From: Solihabitans fulvus
Lineage (GTDB): Bacteria > Actinomycetota > Actinomycetes > Mycobacteriales > Pseudonocardiaceae
Reading direction: 5' to 3'
DNA: 64,000 nt
Assembly: GCF_008386585.1 (NCBI RefSeq)
Contig: NZ_VUOB01000042.1
Span: 77,406 to 141,405, forward strand
A program made the translations under genes and the position numbers. The notes under the pieces were generated by a model. That model searched no databases. It was not told the origin of the DNA and saw only the letters and a list, made by a program, of their open reading frames with translations. Every line of letters begins with the position of its first letter. The stretch's first letter is position 1. Of this stretch, positions 38,828 to 47,897 are shown piece by piece.

Positions 38828-40870
38828 CTACTGGCCCGCGAGCTTCGCGGAGATGGCCCCGATCACCGGCGGCGGGATGTTCTGCCCGTCGTCCGCGCCG
38901 AAGATGTTCTTCTGCCCCTTGATGTAGGACTTGGACTTGCGTTCCTTGTCCTCGCCGCCCTGACCGCCCTTGGCGCCGCCCATGCCCTGTCCCATACCGC
39001 CGCCCGCCGGTCCGCCGGGGGTCGCCGGGCCGCCGTGTGCCGCGCCGCCGCCGAAACCGCCCGGCTGGGCCGGCTGGCCGGGCAGCGCGGCCGAGGCCGC
39101 GCCGCCGGACATCGACGAGCCGCCCTGGTTGGCCGCGACACCCGGCGTGGCCGTGCCGCCCGGCGTCGACAGACCACCCGGCGTCGACAGCCCGCCGACC
39201 GAACCCGACGAGCCGCCCGCGTGTCCCGGCATCTCCGGCGCCACGAACCCGGACGCCGAGGTGGTGCCCGGCATGACCGGGTGCGGCGTCGGGGGCAGGC
39301 CGGGGAAGTCGATCCGCTGCGGCGGGGGGATCACGGGTCCGTGGCCGAGCGGCGGCAACGTGCCGCCGTTCGGGTTGAAACCGCCGCCCCCGAAACCGCC
39401 ACTGCCGCCACCGAAACCGCCGCCGAGGCCACCGCCACCACCACCGGGCAGGTTCAGGTGCGGCACGTTCGGCTTCGGGAAGTCCATGGGCGGCGGGGCG
39501 GAACCGCCGCCGCCACCACCGCTGCTGCCGCCTCCGCCGCTGCCGCCGCCGAAACCGCCGCCACCGCCGGAGTCGCCGCCACCGCCACCGGAGTCGCCAC
39601 CGCCACCGAAGCCGCCGCCCGACGATCCGCCGCCGCCACCAAGGCTGAGCGGCGGCGGGCCGCCGCCCGCTCCCGGGCCGCCGCCGAGGCCGCCGCCTGG
39701 ACTGCCCGCCCCGAGTCCGTCAGGGCCACCCGCACCGGGACCGCCAAGGCCAAGCCCACCGGGACCACCCACGCCGAGTCCACCGGGCACGGCCGCACCG
39801 AGTCCCCCAGGGCCACCGACACCAAGCCCACCGGGGCCACCCGGGCCAAGCCCGCCAGGGCCGCCCACGCCGAGCCCACCGGGGCCACCGGCGCCAGGAC
39901 CGCCCGTGCCGAGCCCACCGGGACCACCCGCGCCGGGACCACCCGCGCCGGGGCCGCCAAGGCCGAGCCCACCGGGACCGCCGGCCCCGCCGGGACCGCT
40001 CTGCGTCCCGATACCGCCGCCACCGGCAGGACCAACGCCGTTCGGGCCGCCAGCACCGCCGGGGCCGCTCGCGCCGCCGCCCGAACCGCCACCCATCAGT
40101 TGGGCGGCGTGCTGGTCGACGTTGTTGTAGTCCGCCGCCGTGTTCTGCAACCCGGTGACCGCGTTGCCGACCGCCTGCGAGGTCTGGCTGACCAGGGAAC
40201 CCGCGCGGTCGCAGGCCGACCGCGCCATCGTCGCGAACACCTGCCCGACCAAGCCGAACGTGTCGACGCCGAAGCTCAGCCCGCCGATCGACTGCGCGCA
40301 CCCGTCGAGCCGGTCAGCGCGCTGGCCGAGCCCCTTGGCGAAACCCTCGATGGCGGACCCGTCCACCGCGTAGCCGCTGCCCGAACCACCGCCCGGCCCC
40401 GCTCCCGAACCGCCCTGGCCCGCGCCGCCCTGACCGGGATCGCCGGAGCCGCCGGCACCGGAGCCGTAACCGCCCGCGCCGGAACCACCCTCCTGCCCGT
40501 AGCCGCCCGAGCCCGAACCGCCGTCGCCCTGCCCCGAGCCGTAGCCACCGCCCTGGCCGGAGCCCGAGTAGCCGCCCGCGCCGGACTGCTGCTGCCCGTA
40601 ACCGCCCTGGCCGTAACCGTTGTTGCCGAACATGCGGTCGCCCAGGTTCTGGCCGATGCTGCCACCAAGCCCGGAACCGATGCCCTGCCCGAAGGACTGG
40701 CCGAACCCGCCGCCCTGGCCACCGCCGGGGTTGTGCTCGCCGCCGTAACCACCGGCCGCACCGCCGCCCGTCCCACCACCACCAGGATGCGGAGCAGGAG
40801 CAGGCGCACCGCCACCAGGGTGCGGCGCAGAGGCCGGCCTGCCGGCGGAACCGTGCCCAGAGCCCTTCAT
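38828..40870 (-). CDS. Large glycine-rich EspC/PGRS-like protein B
   Basis: 680 aa. N terminus: HPGGG repeats and the shared block at 53-83. Residues about 168-275 are a DUF2580/EspC-like helical domain (YAVDGSAIEGFAKGLGQRAD, then FATMARSACDRAGSLVSQ). A PE_PGRS-like stretch of about 330 residues of GPGGLGVG-type and GGGS repeats follows. The C terminus is a short charged block (KSKSYIKGQKNIFGADDGQN, then IPPPVIGAISAKLAGQ) like the conserved ends of ESX-linked proteins. It may be a surface-exposed substrate with a repeat region of variable length. Confidence 0.8.
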   Translation of the reverse strand: MKGSGHGSAGRPASAPHPGGGAPAPAPHPGGGGTGGGAAGGYGGEHNPGGGQGGGFGQSFGQGIGSGLGGSIGQNLGDRMFGNNGYGQGGYGQQQSGAGGYSGSGQGGGYGSGQGDGGSGSGGYGQEGGSGAGGYGSGAGGSGDPGQGGAGQGGSGAGPGGGSGSGYAVDGSAIEGFAKGLGQRADRLDGCAQSIGGLSFGVDTFGLVGQVFATMARSACDRAGSLVSQTSQAVGNAVTGLQNTAADYNNVDQHAAQLMGGGSGGGASGPGGAGGPNGVGPAGGGGIGTQSGPGGAGGPGGLGLGGPGAGGPGAGGPGGLGTGGPGAGGPGGLGVGGPGGLGPGGPGGLGVGGPGGLGAAVPGGLGVGGPGGLGLGGPGAGGPDGLGAGSPGGGLGGGPGAGGGPPPLSLGGGGGSSGGGFGGGGDSGGGGGDSGGGGGFGGGSGGGGSSGGGGGGSAPPPMDFPKPNVPHLNLPGGGGGGLGGGFGGGSGGFGGGGFNPNGGTLPPLGHGPVIPPPQRIDFPGLPPTPHPVMPGTTSASGFVAPEMPGHAGGSSGSVGGLSTPGGLSTPGGTATPGVAANQGGSSMSGGAASAALPGQPAQPGGFGGGAAHGGPATPGGPAGGGMGQGMGGAKGGQGGEDKERKSKSYIKGQKNIFGADDGQNIPPPVIGAISAKLAGQ

Positions 40871-40936
40871 GCCATTCGCCTCAATCCCACGTCAACGAGC
40901 GTCTCGGGCCTCCACGCGCCGCGGCGGCCGTCAGCC

Positions 40937-42364
40937 TCAGTACAGGTTCTTCGTGTTCTGGTGCTCCGGCGGCCACTCGATCGGCGCGGACCGGGCGGGC
41001 GGGACCGGAGCGCCCTGCGGCCCGGACACGCTCTGCTGGGCGGTCAACGACGACCCGTCCGACGCGACCGGTGTCCGCATCGCCGGCACGTTCTGGCCCG
41101 ACGGGATGGTGCCGCTGCTCGACGATCCGGTCGCCAACGAGTTCAGGTTGTCGATCCCGTTCGCGATGCCGTTGACCGCACCGGGCAGGGCGGTCACCAC
41201 ACCGACCGCGGCGGCGAAGCGACCAAGGATCTTCGCGATCTTCTCCATCACCTCGATCACCTTCGCGAACCGACCGGCGTTCCGGCCGAGCGCCGCGACC
41301 AGCTTGGCGATCTTCGCGGCGCACTTGGCCGCCAACGCCGCCGCCTGGCCGACGGCCGCGCCGATGAACGCCGGTATCGACGCGCCGAAGGTGAAGGCCG
41401 CCGCGGCGAGCGCCGCCAGCCCCTCCATGATCAGGTCGCTGAGCAGCTGCGAGATCAGGTCGCGCACCACATCGCGCAACGCCGACACGAGGTCGCCGGA
41501 CACCGAGACGACCAGCTCGGCGCCCTTGACCGCCTTGGACAACGTGACCAGCTCGCCGGTGAGCCGCGACATGCTGCCCTTGCACGCGTCCGCGGCCGGC
41601 CCCTGCCAGTCCTGGAGCTGGCCGACGTCGCTGTCGTGCTCCTGCGCGATGGTCTGGATCTCGACCGAGATCTGACTGAGCTGGTCGCTGTTCGCCGCGA
41701 TCGCCTGCGGGTCGCCGAGCAGGGCGTCCAACGGCTCGCGCAGGAAGCTGATGTTGTCCAGCAGCCAGCCGACTCCCGCCGACAGCAGCGAACCGAACGG
41801 GTCGACGATCATGCTCGCCACGTCGGCCGCGGCACCGACCGCCACACCCACCTGGGCGGCCTCGTCCGACGCGCCCTTGGTGATCTCGTCGAGCTGGGCG
41901 TCCAGATCCGCGGTGCCGCCGTCCGCGCCGGAGGAGCCGCCGGCCGCGCCGCCGGGCCCCGCCCCGCCGCCGGAACCGCTCGGGCTGACCTGCGCCGGCT
42001 GCGTCGACCCGTCGTAGGGCGCCTGCTGGCCGCCGCCGTACTGCCCGCCGCCCGACTGTCCGCTGCCCGACTGGCCACTGCCGTACTGACCGTTGCCGTA
42101 CTGGCCATTGCCGTACTGACCGTTGCCGAACATGCGGTCGCCCAGGTTCTGGCCGATGCTGCCGCCGAGCCCGGACCCGAGTCCCTCGCCGAAGGCCTGG
42201 CCGAACCCGCCGCCGCCCGAGCCACCCGGGTGCTGGTCGCCACCGCCCGACTGCCCGCCAGGATGCTGGCCGCCGCCACCGCCCGACTGCCCGCCGGGGT
42301 GCTGCCCGCCACCGCCGCCCGAGTGGTACTGGCCGGTGCCGCCTCGCGAGCCGTGACCGGTCAT
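40937..42364 (-). CDS. Glycine-rich WXG100-type protein C with hydrophobic helices
   Basis: 475 aa from ATG 42364 (GGGAG upstream; an ATG 5 codons earlier lacks one). The N terminus is QHPGGQSGGG repeats, the shared block at 51-81 and NGQYG repeats. Residues about 160-400 are helical: AQVGVAVGAAADVASMIVDP, WXG turn LQDWQGPAADACKGS, then several hydrophobic Ala-rich segments (AALAAAAFTFGASIPAFIGA; AVGVVTALPGAVNGIANG) that could insert into a membrane. With this start the shared block lies at the same distance from the N terminus as in A and B. Confidence 0.82.
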   Translation of the reverse strand: MTGHGSRGGTGQYHSGGGGGQHPGGQSGGGGGQHPGGQSGGGDQHPGGSGGGGFGQAFGEGLGSGLGGSIGQNLGDRMFGNGQYGNGQYGNGQYGSGQSGSGQSGGGQYGGGQQAPYDGSTQPAQVSPSGSGGGAGPGGAAGGSSGADGGTADLDAQLDEITKGASDEAAQVGVAVGAAADVASMIVDPFGSLLSAGVGWLLDNISFLREPLDALLGDPQAIAANSDQLSQISVEIQTIAQEHDSDVGQLQDWQGPAADACKGSMSRLTGELVTLSKAVKGAELVVSVSGDLVSALRDVVRDLISQLLSDLIMEGLAALAAAAFTFGASIPAFIGAAVGQAAALAAKCAAKIAKLVAALGRNAGRFAKVIEVMEKIAKILGRFAAAVGVVTALPGAVNGIANGIDNLNSLATGSSSSGTIPSGQNVPAMRTPVASDGSSLTAQQSVSGPQGAPVPPARSAPIEWPPEHQNTKNLY

Positions 42365-42401
42365 GCGATCCGCTCCCATCCGGGTGCCAACGTCATGTCA
42401 T

Positions 42402-42920
42402 TCACCAGGGCAGCCTGTTCTCGTCCTCGTCGTCACCCTGCGCCGCGGGCCGCGCCGGAGCCTGCCGCGCCGCCGGCCGGCTCGGGGCGTGCATGGGCGG
42501 TGCGGCCGGGGGCGGCGGAGCGTCGACCGGGGCGTAGGGATCGGCCTCCTCCGGCTCACCGACCTCGTCCTCGTCCGGCGGCGCGTAGCGGGTGAGCATC
42601 TCCATCGCCTGCGTGCCGGAGCCGAGCGGCGCGAACGCCTCGACGACCTGGCTCGCGGCCTGGCGCTGCGCCTGGCCGACCGTCTTCATGATGATCGTGG
42701 TGAGCTGGGCAGGCGTGTGGGTGTAGGCGTGGCGGCCGAGAACGAGGTTGAGCAGGCTCCCCGTCGGGCTCACCGTCACGGTCACCGTCTCGTCGGGCGA
42801 GACCGAGGTCGCCGTCGACTCCGCGAGCCGCTCCTGAAGCTCGGCGGATCGGCGCTGAAGCTCGGAGACCTTGCTTCCGAAGCCATCCAGCCACTGCTGC
42901 GACTCCACCCGCGCCCCCAT
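42402..42920 (-). CDS. YbaB/EbfC-family protein, copy 2
   Basis: 172 aa from ATG 42920; the frame is open further upstream without a good start. YbaB fold: WLDGFGSKVSELQRRSAELQ, TVTVTVSPTGSLLNLVLG, then TTIIMKTVGQAQRQAASQVV. A disordered acidic Pro/Ala tail ends DDEDENRLPW. It heads the minus-strand secretion cluster, 37 bases upstream of protein C. Paralogue of the protein at 36846. Confidence 0.78.
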   Translation of the reverse strand: MGARVESQQWLDGFGSKVSELQRRSAELQERLAESTATSVSPDETVTVTVSPTGSLLNLVLGRHAYTHTPAQLTTIIMKTVGQAQRQAASQVVEAFAPLGSGTQAMEMLTRYAPPDEDEVGEPEEADPYAPVDAPPPPAAPPMHAPSRPAARQAPARPAAQGDDEDENRLPW

Positions 42921-43008
42921 GGTCCGATGCCCGGGATGTGGCCACCTAATGGCCGGGGCACGTTCCCAAGGCACGTTAACCGTCTCCAACTAGGCGAATT
43001 CCTAGTTC

Positions 43009-44733
43009 TCAGGAAGCGGGTCGCACCAGGTCGGCCGGGACGGCCACCAGCGCGTCCACGCCGTCACCCCCGTCGCCGTCGCTGAGCCGGACGGCGATGC
43101 GGTGCCGCGTGGCGAGCCTGGCCACCACGAACATCCCGGTCCGGTGGATCACCTCGCCACCGGGATAGATCGCCGGCGGATCGGCGAACCGCCGGTTCGC
43201 CTCGTCGAGGTCCCGGTCGGTCATGCCGACACCCCGGTCTCGGACCCGGATCACCAACCGCCCGTCGGCGGCCTCCACCACGGTCACGGTGACCATCGTC
43301 TCCGGCGACGAGTACGCGGTCGCGTTGTCGATGAGCTCGGCAAGCAGGTGCACCAGGTCACGGGCCGCGGAGCCCGCCACCAACAGCGCGGGCGCGGTAG
43401 TCCAGGACACCCTCGAGTACTGCTCGATCTCCGAAACCGCCGCGCGGACCACGTCGACGACAGGCACCGGGTTCGGGCTCTCTGGGCCGAGGTGGTGGCC
43501 GGACAGGATCAGCAGGTTCTCGCTGTAGCGCCGCATCCTGGTGGCCAGATGATCCAACTTGAACAGGGAGGCCAGGTGGTCGGGGTCCCGCTCCTCCTGC
43601 TTCAGCCTGTCGATCACGCCGAGCTGGCGTTCCACCAGAGACTGGCTGCGCCGCGAGAAGTTCACGAACAGGTGGTTGAGCTGTTCGCGCTGTGCCGCCT
43701 CCTGGACCGCCAGCTCGACTGTCTCGTGGTGCCGCGCGGACGCGCTGGCCTGATTCGACACCGGCTGCCCCGGCGAGGCGATGGCCGACCGCGCCGCGCG
43801 CGCCACCTGGCTGTCCGGGTCCGCCGTCAGCTGGTCGAGCGCCCGACGCGCGCTGCCAGCCAGCAGCGGATCCTCGCCGTCGACGAACTCGATCAGGTAG
43901 CCGAGCGCGGCGTGCCGCACGGCGGACAGCGGGCTACGCAGCGCGTCGACGACCTCCCGGGGCAGCCCGACACCCAGCCGAGGCCCCTTCGGGCTTCGCG
44001 CGATGATCAGCGGGCCGGCGAAGGTGCAGTCGAACTTGGGTGTCTGCTTGGGATTGCGGTCGCGAACCTGGTGGTAGACGTACCGGTACAGCTCGTCGAC
44101 GTCGACGAGACCGTCGCCGTCGAGGTCGGCGTCGCCGGTGCGCAGCCCCTCGACCAGGACCTCGGTGAACACCGACCGGGTGCTGCCCCCGGTGATCGCC
44201 ACGCCGTCGATCTCGTAGGCGTACTCCAGGGCCGTCGACGCGGTCAGGATGACGCTGCCGCGCCCGGACAGGAACTCCTGCACCGGGACCTCCTCGCCCG
44301 CCCGATGCACGTGCGAGCGCGGAAAGGCGCCACCGAAACAGCAGTCCAGCACCACCATCGTGCGCCGGGAGTAGCTGCGGTCGATCTGGTCGCGGACGAA
44401 CTGCGCGGGGACCGTAGTCGACCTCGGCAGGCCGTGCTCGGTGTCGGTGGTGGCCAGGTACAGCTGGCCGGCGTCGTCCTTGATGCCGTGGCCCGAGAAG
44501 TACAGCAGCAGCACGTCGTCGTGTCGCGCCTTGGTGAACACGCTCTCGATCTCGCGCGTCACCCTGGACGCGGAGGCGTTGCGCAGCACGGAGGTCCGGT
44601 AGCCGCCGACGGCCGGGTCGCACAGGACCTCGGCCAGTGCGGTGGCGTCGTGGTGCGGCGCGGCGAGCGTTCGGAGCGTGCCGTCCTGGTACTCGTCGGT
44701 CGCCACGAGTAACGCAATGAGTCTGCCAGCCAT
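43009..44733 (-). CDS. Caspase-like protease fused to a conservon-type histidine-kinase module
   Basis: 574 aa from ATG 44733. Residues 1 to about 245 are a C14 caspase-fold protease: catalytic His82 in YFSGHG and Cys131/132 in VLDCCFGGA. It contains a perfect EF-hand loop D203-E214 (DLDGDGLVDVDE), suggesting Ca2+ control as in metacaspases. A short HEAT-like linker (about 262-320) follows. Residues about 340-570 match the C terminus of CvnA-type sensor kinases: LFVNFSRRSQSLVERQLGVI, the LDHLATRM His block (395), N-box ELIDNATAYSSPE and RDRGVGM. No transmembrane segments are seen. It may couple a signalling state to proteolysis. Confidence 0.88.
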   Translation of the reverse strand: MAGRLIALLVATDEYQDGTLRTLAAPHHDATALAEVLCDPAVGGYRTSVLRNASASRVTREIESVFTKARHDDVLLLYFSGHGIKDDAGQLYLATTDTEHGLPRSTTVPAQFVRDQIDRSYSRRTMVVLDCCFGGAFPRSHVHRAGEEVPVQEFLSGRGSVILTASTALEYAYEIDGVAITGGSTRSVFTEVLVEGLRTGDADLDGDGLVDVDELYRYVYHQVRDRNPKQTPKFDCTFAGPLIIARSPKGPRLGVGLPREVVDALRSPLSAVRHAALGYLIEFVDGEDPLLAGSARRALDQLTADPDSQVARAARSAIASPGQPVSNQASASARHHETVELAVQEAAQREQLNHLFVNFSRRSQSLVERQLGVIDRLKQEERDPDHLASLFKLDHLATRMRRYSENLLILSGHHLGPESPNPVPVVDVVRAAVSEIEQYSRVSWTTAPALLVAGSAARDLVHLLAELIDNATAYSSPETMVTVTVVEAADGRLVIRVRDRGVGMTDRDLDEANRRFADPPAIYPGGEVIHRTGMFVVARLATRHRIAVRLSDGDGGDGVDALVAVPADLVRPAS

Positions 44734-44891
44734 GCGCACCCGTCCCACCGACACCCTGTGTGTCCCCGCGATCCTCCCACGGGCCGTCCGCGCGGTCGGC
44801 CAGCATGACAACCGAGGCACGATCGGGCGGTTCGCTGGACGCCGGCAGGACGGATCCGCTACGCATCTCTCCTGAGCAACCGAGGAGGACC

Positions 44892-46232
44892 ATGTCGGTG
44901 CTGCCAACCAGGACGCGGATCAGCTACTCGCTCGGCTCGTTCGTGACCGGAGCGTTCGGCACGGTCCCCGGGCTGCTGCTCCTGCCCTACCTGACCGACA
45001 CGATGGCCGTGCCGGCCGCGGTCGCCGGGCTTGTCGTGTTGGTCCCGAAGGCGTGGGACGTGCTGTTCAACCCGGTCGCCGGCCGCCTGTCCGACAGCAG
45101 CCTGACCAGGCGCGGCAGCAGGCGGCGGTTCCTGTTGCTCGGCGGGCTCGGCGTGGCCGCGCTGTTCGCCGTCATGTTCGGGCATCCCGGCTTCGGCACG
45201 ACCGGCGGCGACGTGACGTACGTGGTGGTCGCGTTCTTCCTGTGCGCCACGGCGTACGCGTTCTTCCAGGTGCCGTTCAACGCGCTGCCGGCGGAAATCA
45301 CCGACTCGCCGCAGGAACGCACCAGGTTGACCAGTTGGCGGATCGGCTTCCTCGCCATCGCGATCCTGGTCTCCGGCGGCGGCGCGCCAGCGATCACCAC
45401 CGGCGTCGGCGGGGTCGCCGGCTACCGCGTCATGGGCGTCATGATCGGGCTGTTCATGCTCGTCGGGACGCTCGGGGTGTTCTTCGGACTGCGGAACGCG
45501 CCGGTCGGCTCGCTGCGGCCGACCACGGTCGGCAGGCTGGAGCTGTTGGCGACGATGCGCCAGTGGCGGCCGTTCCGTTGGCTGCTCGGGGTGTACTTCG
45601 TGCAGGCGTTGGGTGTCGGCACGGTGCTCGCCGGGATCAGCTACCTGGCCCGCTACATCCTCGGTGACGCCGGCTACCAGACCGTGCTGTTCGGCGTGTT
45701 CGTCGGGCCCGCGCTGGTGATGATGCCGGTGTGGCCAAGGATCGGGGCGCGCTGGGGCAAGCTGGCCGGGTTCCGGATCGCGACGGCCGCCTTCGGCGTC
45801 GCGCTGTTCGGCATGCTCGGCGCACGGGTGTTCCCGCTCGGCGTGACGTTGTGCTTCGCGGCGCTCGCCGGGATCGGCTACGCGGGGATCTCCGTGTTCC
45901 CGCTGGCGATCCTGCCCGACCTGATCAGCGCCGAGGAGGAGCGCACCGGCGCGACGCGCGCGGGTGTCGCGGCCGGCGTGTGGACGGCGTCCGAGACACT
46001 GGGTCTCGCGCTCGGGCCTGGCCTGTTCGGCCTGGTGCTCGCCTCCGGCGGCTATCTGTCCAGTGTGGACTCCTCGGCGGCGCAACCGCCGAGCGCGCTC
46101 ACCGCGATCATGATCGGTTTCGCCGTGGTGCCTGCGGTGTTGATCCTGCTCGGCATCCCGCTGTTGCGGCGATCGGTGCTGGAGGAACGCCCGCCGGCCG
46201 CCGTGCCGACCCCGGTCCCGAACGAGAGCTGA
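44892..46232 (+). CDS. GPH-family sugar:cation symporter (MFS)
   Basis: 446 aa, ATG 44892 after GAGGAGG. About twelve hydrophobic segments. Motifs of the glycoside-pentoside-hexuronide group: YLTDTMAVPAAVAGLVVLVPKAWDVLFNPVAGRLSD, with the basic loop RRGSRRRFLL, and FNALPAEITDSPQERTRL. It imports a sugar, glycoside or related solute with a cation. It stands alone next to the caspase gene, transcribed divergently with a 158-base gap. Substrate unknown. Confidence 0.88.
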   Translation: MSVLPTRTRISYSLGSFVTGAFGTVPGLLLLPYLTDTMAVPAAVAGLVVLVPKAWDVLFNPVAGRLSDSSLTRRGSRRRFLLLGGLGVAALFAVMFGHPGFGTTGGDVTYVVVAFFLCATAYAFFQVPFNALPAEITDSPQERTRLTSWRIGFLAIAILVSGGGAPAITTGVGGVAGYRVMGVMIGLFMLVGTLGVFFGLRNAPVGSLRPTTVGRLELLATMRQWRPFRWLLGVYFVQALGVGTVLAGISYLARYILGDAGYQTVLFGVFVGPALVMMPVWPRIGARWGKLAGFRIATAAFGVALFGMLGARVFPLGVTLCFAALAGIGYAGISVFPLAILPDLISAEEERTGATRAGVAAGVWTASETLGLALGPGLFGLVLASGGYLSSVDSSAAQPPSALTAIMIGFAVVPAVLILLGIPLLRRSVLEERPPAAVPTPVPNES

Positions 46233-46331
46233 CGCCTGCCAACGCGCTGTGCGACCCGACCGACCACATCGAGCCGTCGCCGCTGCGGGACACCGGCCGC
46301 GCGCACCCGAGAACCCGGCCGATCAGCGCCT

Positions 46332-46832
46332 ATGCTGCCGCACGTGAGCCCAGCCGCGAGCGCCGCCGACGATCAGCAGGTCAGCTACCGGCTCGCCCCG
46401 GCACAGCGGACCAGGATGCGCCGCGTCGCCGGATACCTCCTGATCGTCCCCGCCGTCGGCATCGTCGCCACCTGGCTGGCCGGCCCCGGCCCGTGGACCG
46501 TCCTCGTGCTGCTCGGCGTCGGGTTCGCGGTGGCCACGGTGGCGCTGGTCTACCCCACCGCTGGCCGCACCGTCGTCGACGGCGCCGGCATCCACGCCAA
46601 CCGCCCGCTCTCCCGCCACCACTATCGGTGGGCGGACATCACCGCCGTGGAGGTCGTCCGGACCAGGGACCGCAGCGGTGTGCAGACCCGCCTGGCCGTC
46701 CGCACCGGCCGCCGCCGCCCGCACCTGCTGCCCGCGCCCCGCAGTTACTCGCTCTGGGCGGATCCCCGGTTCGAGGACCGCGCCACCGAGATCATCCTCG
46801 CCGCCAGGCAGCGGCAACCCGGGCAGCGCTGA
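46332..46832 (+). CDS. Membrane protein with bacterial PH-like domain
   Basis: 166 aa. Two transmembrane helices (about 33-50 and 55-75) precede a bacterial PH fold (VVDGAGIHANRPLSRHHYRW, then ADITAVEVVRTRD) like Mycobacterium low-molecular-weight antigen 6. GTG 46344 is an alternative start. These small proteins are widespread in actinobacteria with no settled role. Confidence 0.78.
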   Translation: MLPHVSPAASAADDQQVSYRLAPAQRTRMRRVAGYLLIVPAVGIVATWLAGPGPWTVLVLLGVGFAVATVALVYPTAGRTVVDGAGIHANRPLSRHHYRWADITAVEVVRTRDRSGVQTRLAVRTGRRRPHLLPAPRSYSLWADPRFEDRATEIILAARQRQPGQR

Positions 46833-46866
46833 CCGCGCGACCGGACCCGTCGACGACCGCCCGCTG

Positions 46867-46964
46867 ACGATCACCCGTTAACGATCACCCGTTAACGATC
46901 ACCTGCTGACGATCACTCGCCGACGACCACTCGCCGACGATCACCCGGCGGCGACTACCCGCCG
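46867..46964. repeat. Seven degenerate 14-base tandem repeats
   Basis: Consensus ACGATCACCCGTTA; the first two copies are identical and later ones drift (last unit GCGACTACCCGCCG). It lies between convergent genes, and the last unit overlaps the stop codon of the oxidoreductase at 46955. Confidence 0.88.
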
Positions 46965-47863
46965 ACCTGCCCGCACGCCGCCTCGACGACGCGTTCGCAC
47001 AGCTCGTGGGTGCGCAGCGCGTCGGTCGGGTCGACGAGCCGCCCGGCCACGACCTCGTCGAGGAAGGCGACCACGATCTGCTCGATGCCGCGCTGGCGGG
47101 CGACGGGTGTCCAGTCGTCGCGGCGGGTCAGGGTCGGCCGGCCGTCGTGGTCGACCACCTCGGTGAGGTTGCGGATCTCCCGCCTGGTGTCCCGCCCGGA
47201 CACCTCCAGGATCTCCTCGACGGACCCGCTGCGGCGGTTCATCACGCCGACGGCGGTGCAGCCGTCGCCGGAGAGCTGGAGCAGCACGTGGTCGACCAGG
47301 CCGTCCCGGCCCCGCGCCCGCACGTCCACGTGGTCGATCTCGCCGGGCAGCAGGAAGCGGAGGGTGTCCACCACGTGGATGAAGTCGTCGAACACCATCG
47401 AGCGCAGCTCCTGCGGCAGGCCGACGCGGTTCTTCTGCATGACGACCAGGTCGCGCGGGTGGTCGAGGCAGGAGGCGTAGGCGGGCGCGTAGCGGCGGTT
47501 GAAGCCCACCATCAGGCTCACCCCGCGCTGCTGGGCGAGGCGCGCCAGGCGCTCGCTGTCGGCGAGGTTGTCCGCCAACGGCTTGTCCACGTAGGTGGGC
47601 ACGCCGGCCTCGATCAGCCGCGTCACGATCTCGGGGTGCGCGGCCGTCGGCGCGTGCACGAACGCGGCGTCGAGGCCGACGGCGAGCAGCGCGTCGAGGT
47701 CGGCGTGCCGGTGCGCTTCGGGGATCCGGTGGATGTCCCCGATCCGCCGCACGGTGGCGGGGGTTCGGCTCTGTAGGTGCGGTTCGACACCGGGCCGGGT
47801 GGTCAGCACCGGGAGGTACGCCTTCTCCGCGATGTCCCCGAGCCCGATGCAGCCGACCTTCAC
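46955..47863 (-). CDS. Gfo/Idh/MocA-family oxidoreductase
   Basis: 302 aa from GTG 47863, with GGAGG 5 bases upstream. Rossmann motif GCIGLGDIAEKAYLP (4-18); the conserved EKP-like motif appears as VDKPLADN; GFNRRYAP and FDDFIHVVDTLRFLLPGE (active-site D-x3-H pattern) follow. These enzymes oxidise or reduce sugars and inositols with NAD(P). A perfect 18-base palindrome 35 bases upstream of the start suggests regulation. Substrate unknown. Confidence 0.9.
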   Translation of the reverse strand: MKVGCIGLGDIAEKAYLPVLTTRPGVEPHLQSRTPATVRRIGDIHRIPEAHRHADLDALLAVGLDAAFVHAPTAAHPEIVTRLIEAGVPTYVDKPLADNLADSERLARLAQQRGVSLMVGFNRRYAPAYASCLDHPRDLVVMQKNRVGLPQELRSMVFDDFIHVVDTLRFLLPGEIDHVDVRARGRDGLVDHVLLQLSGDGCTAVGVMNRRSGSVEEILEVSGRDTRREIRNLTEVVDHDGRPTLTRRDDWTPVARQRGIEQIVVAFLDEVVAGRLVDPTDALRTHELCERVVEAACGQVGG

Positions 47864-47897
47864 GACGCCTCCATGGTGCGCCGCTCCGCGTCTGGGA

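Noticed and set aside
39035..42595. 1186-codon open frame on the plus strand
   Set aside because: It is antisense to the three glycine-rich genes; GC-rich Gly codons read backward as Pro/Ala without stops. No family motif or start signal.
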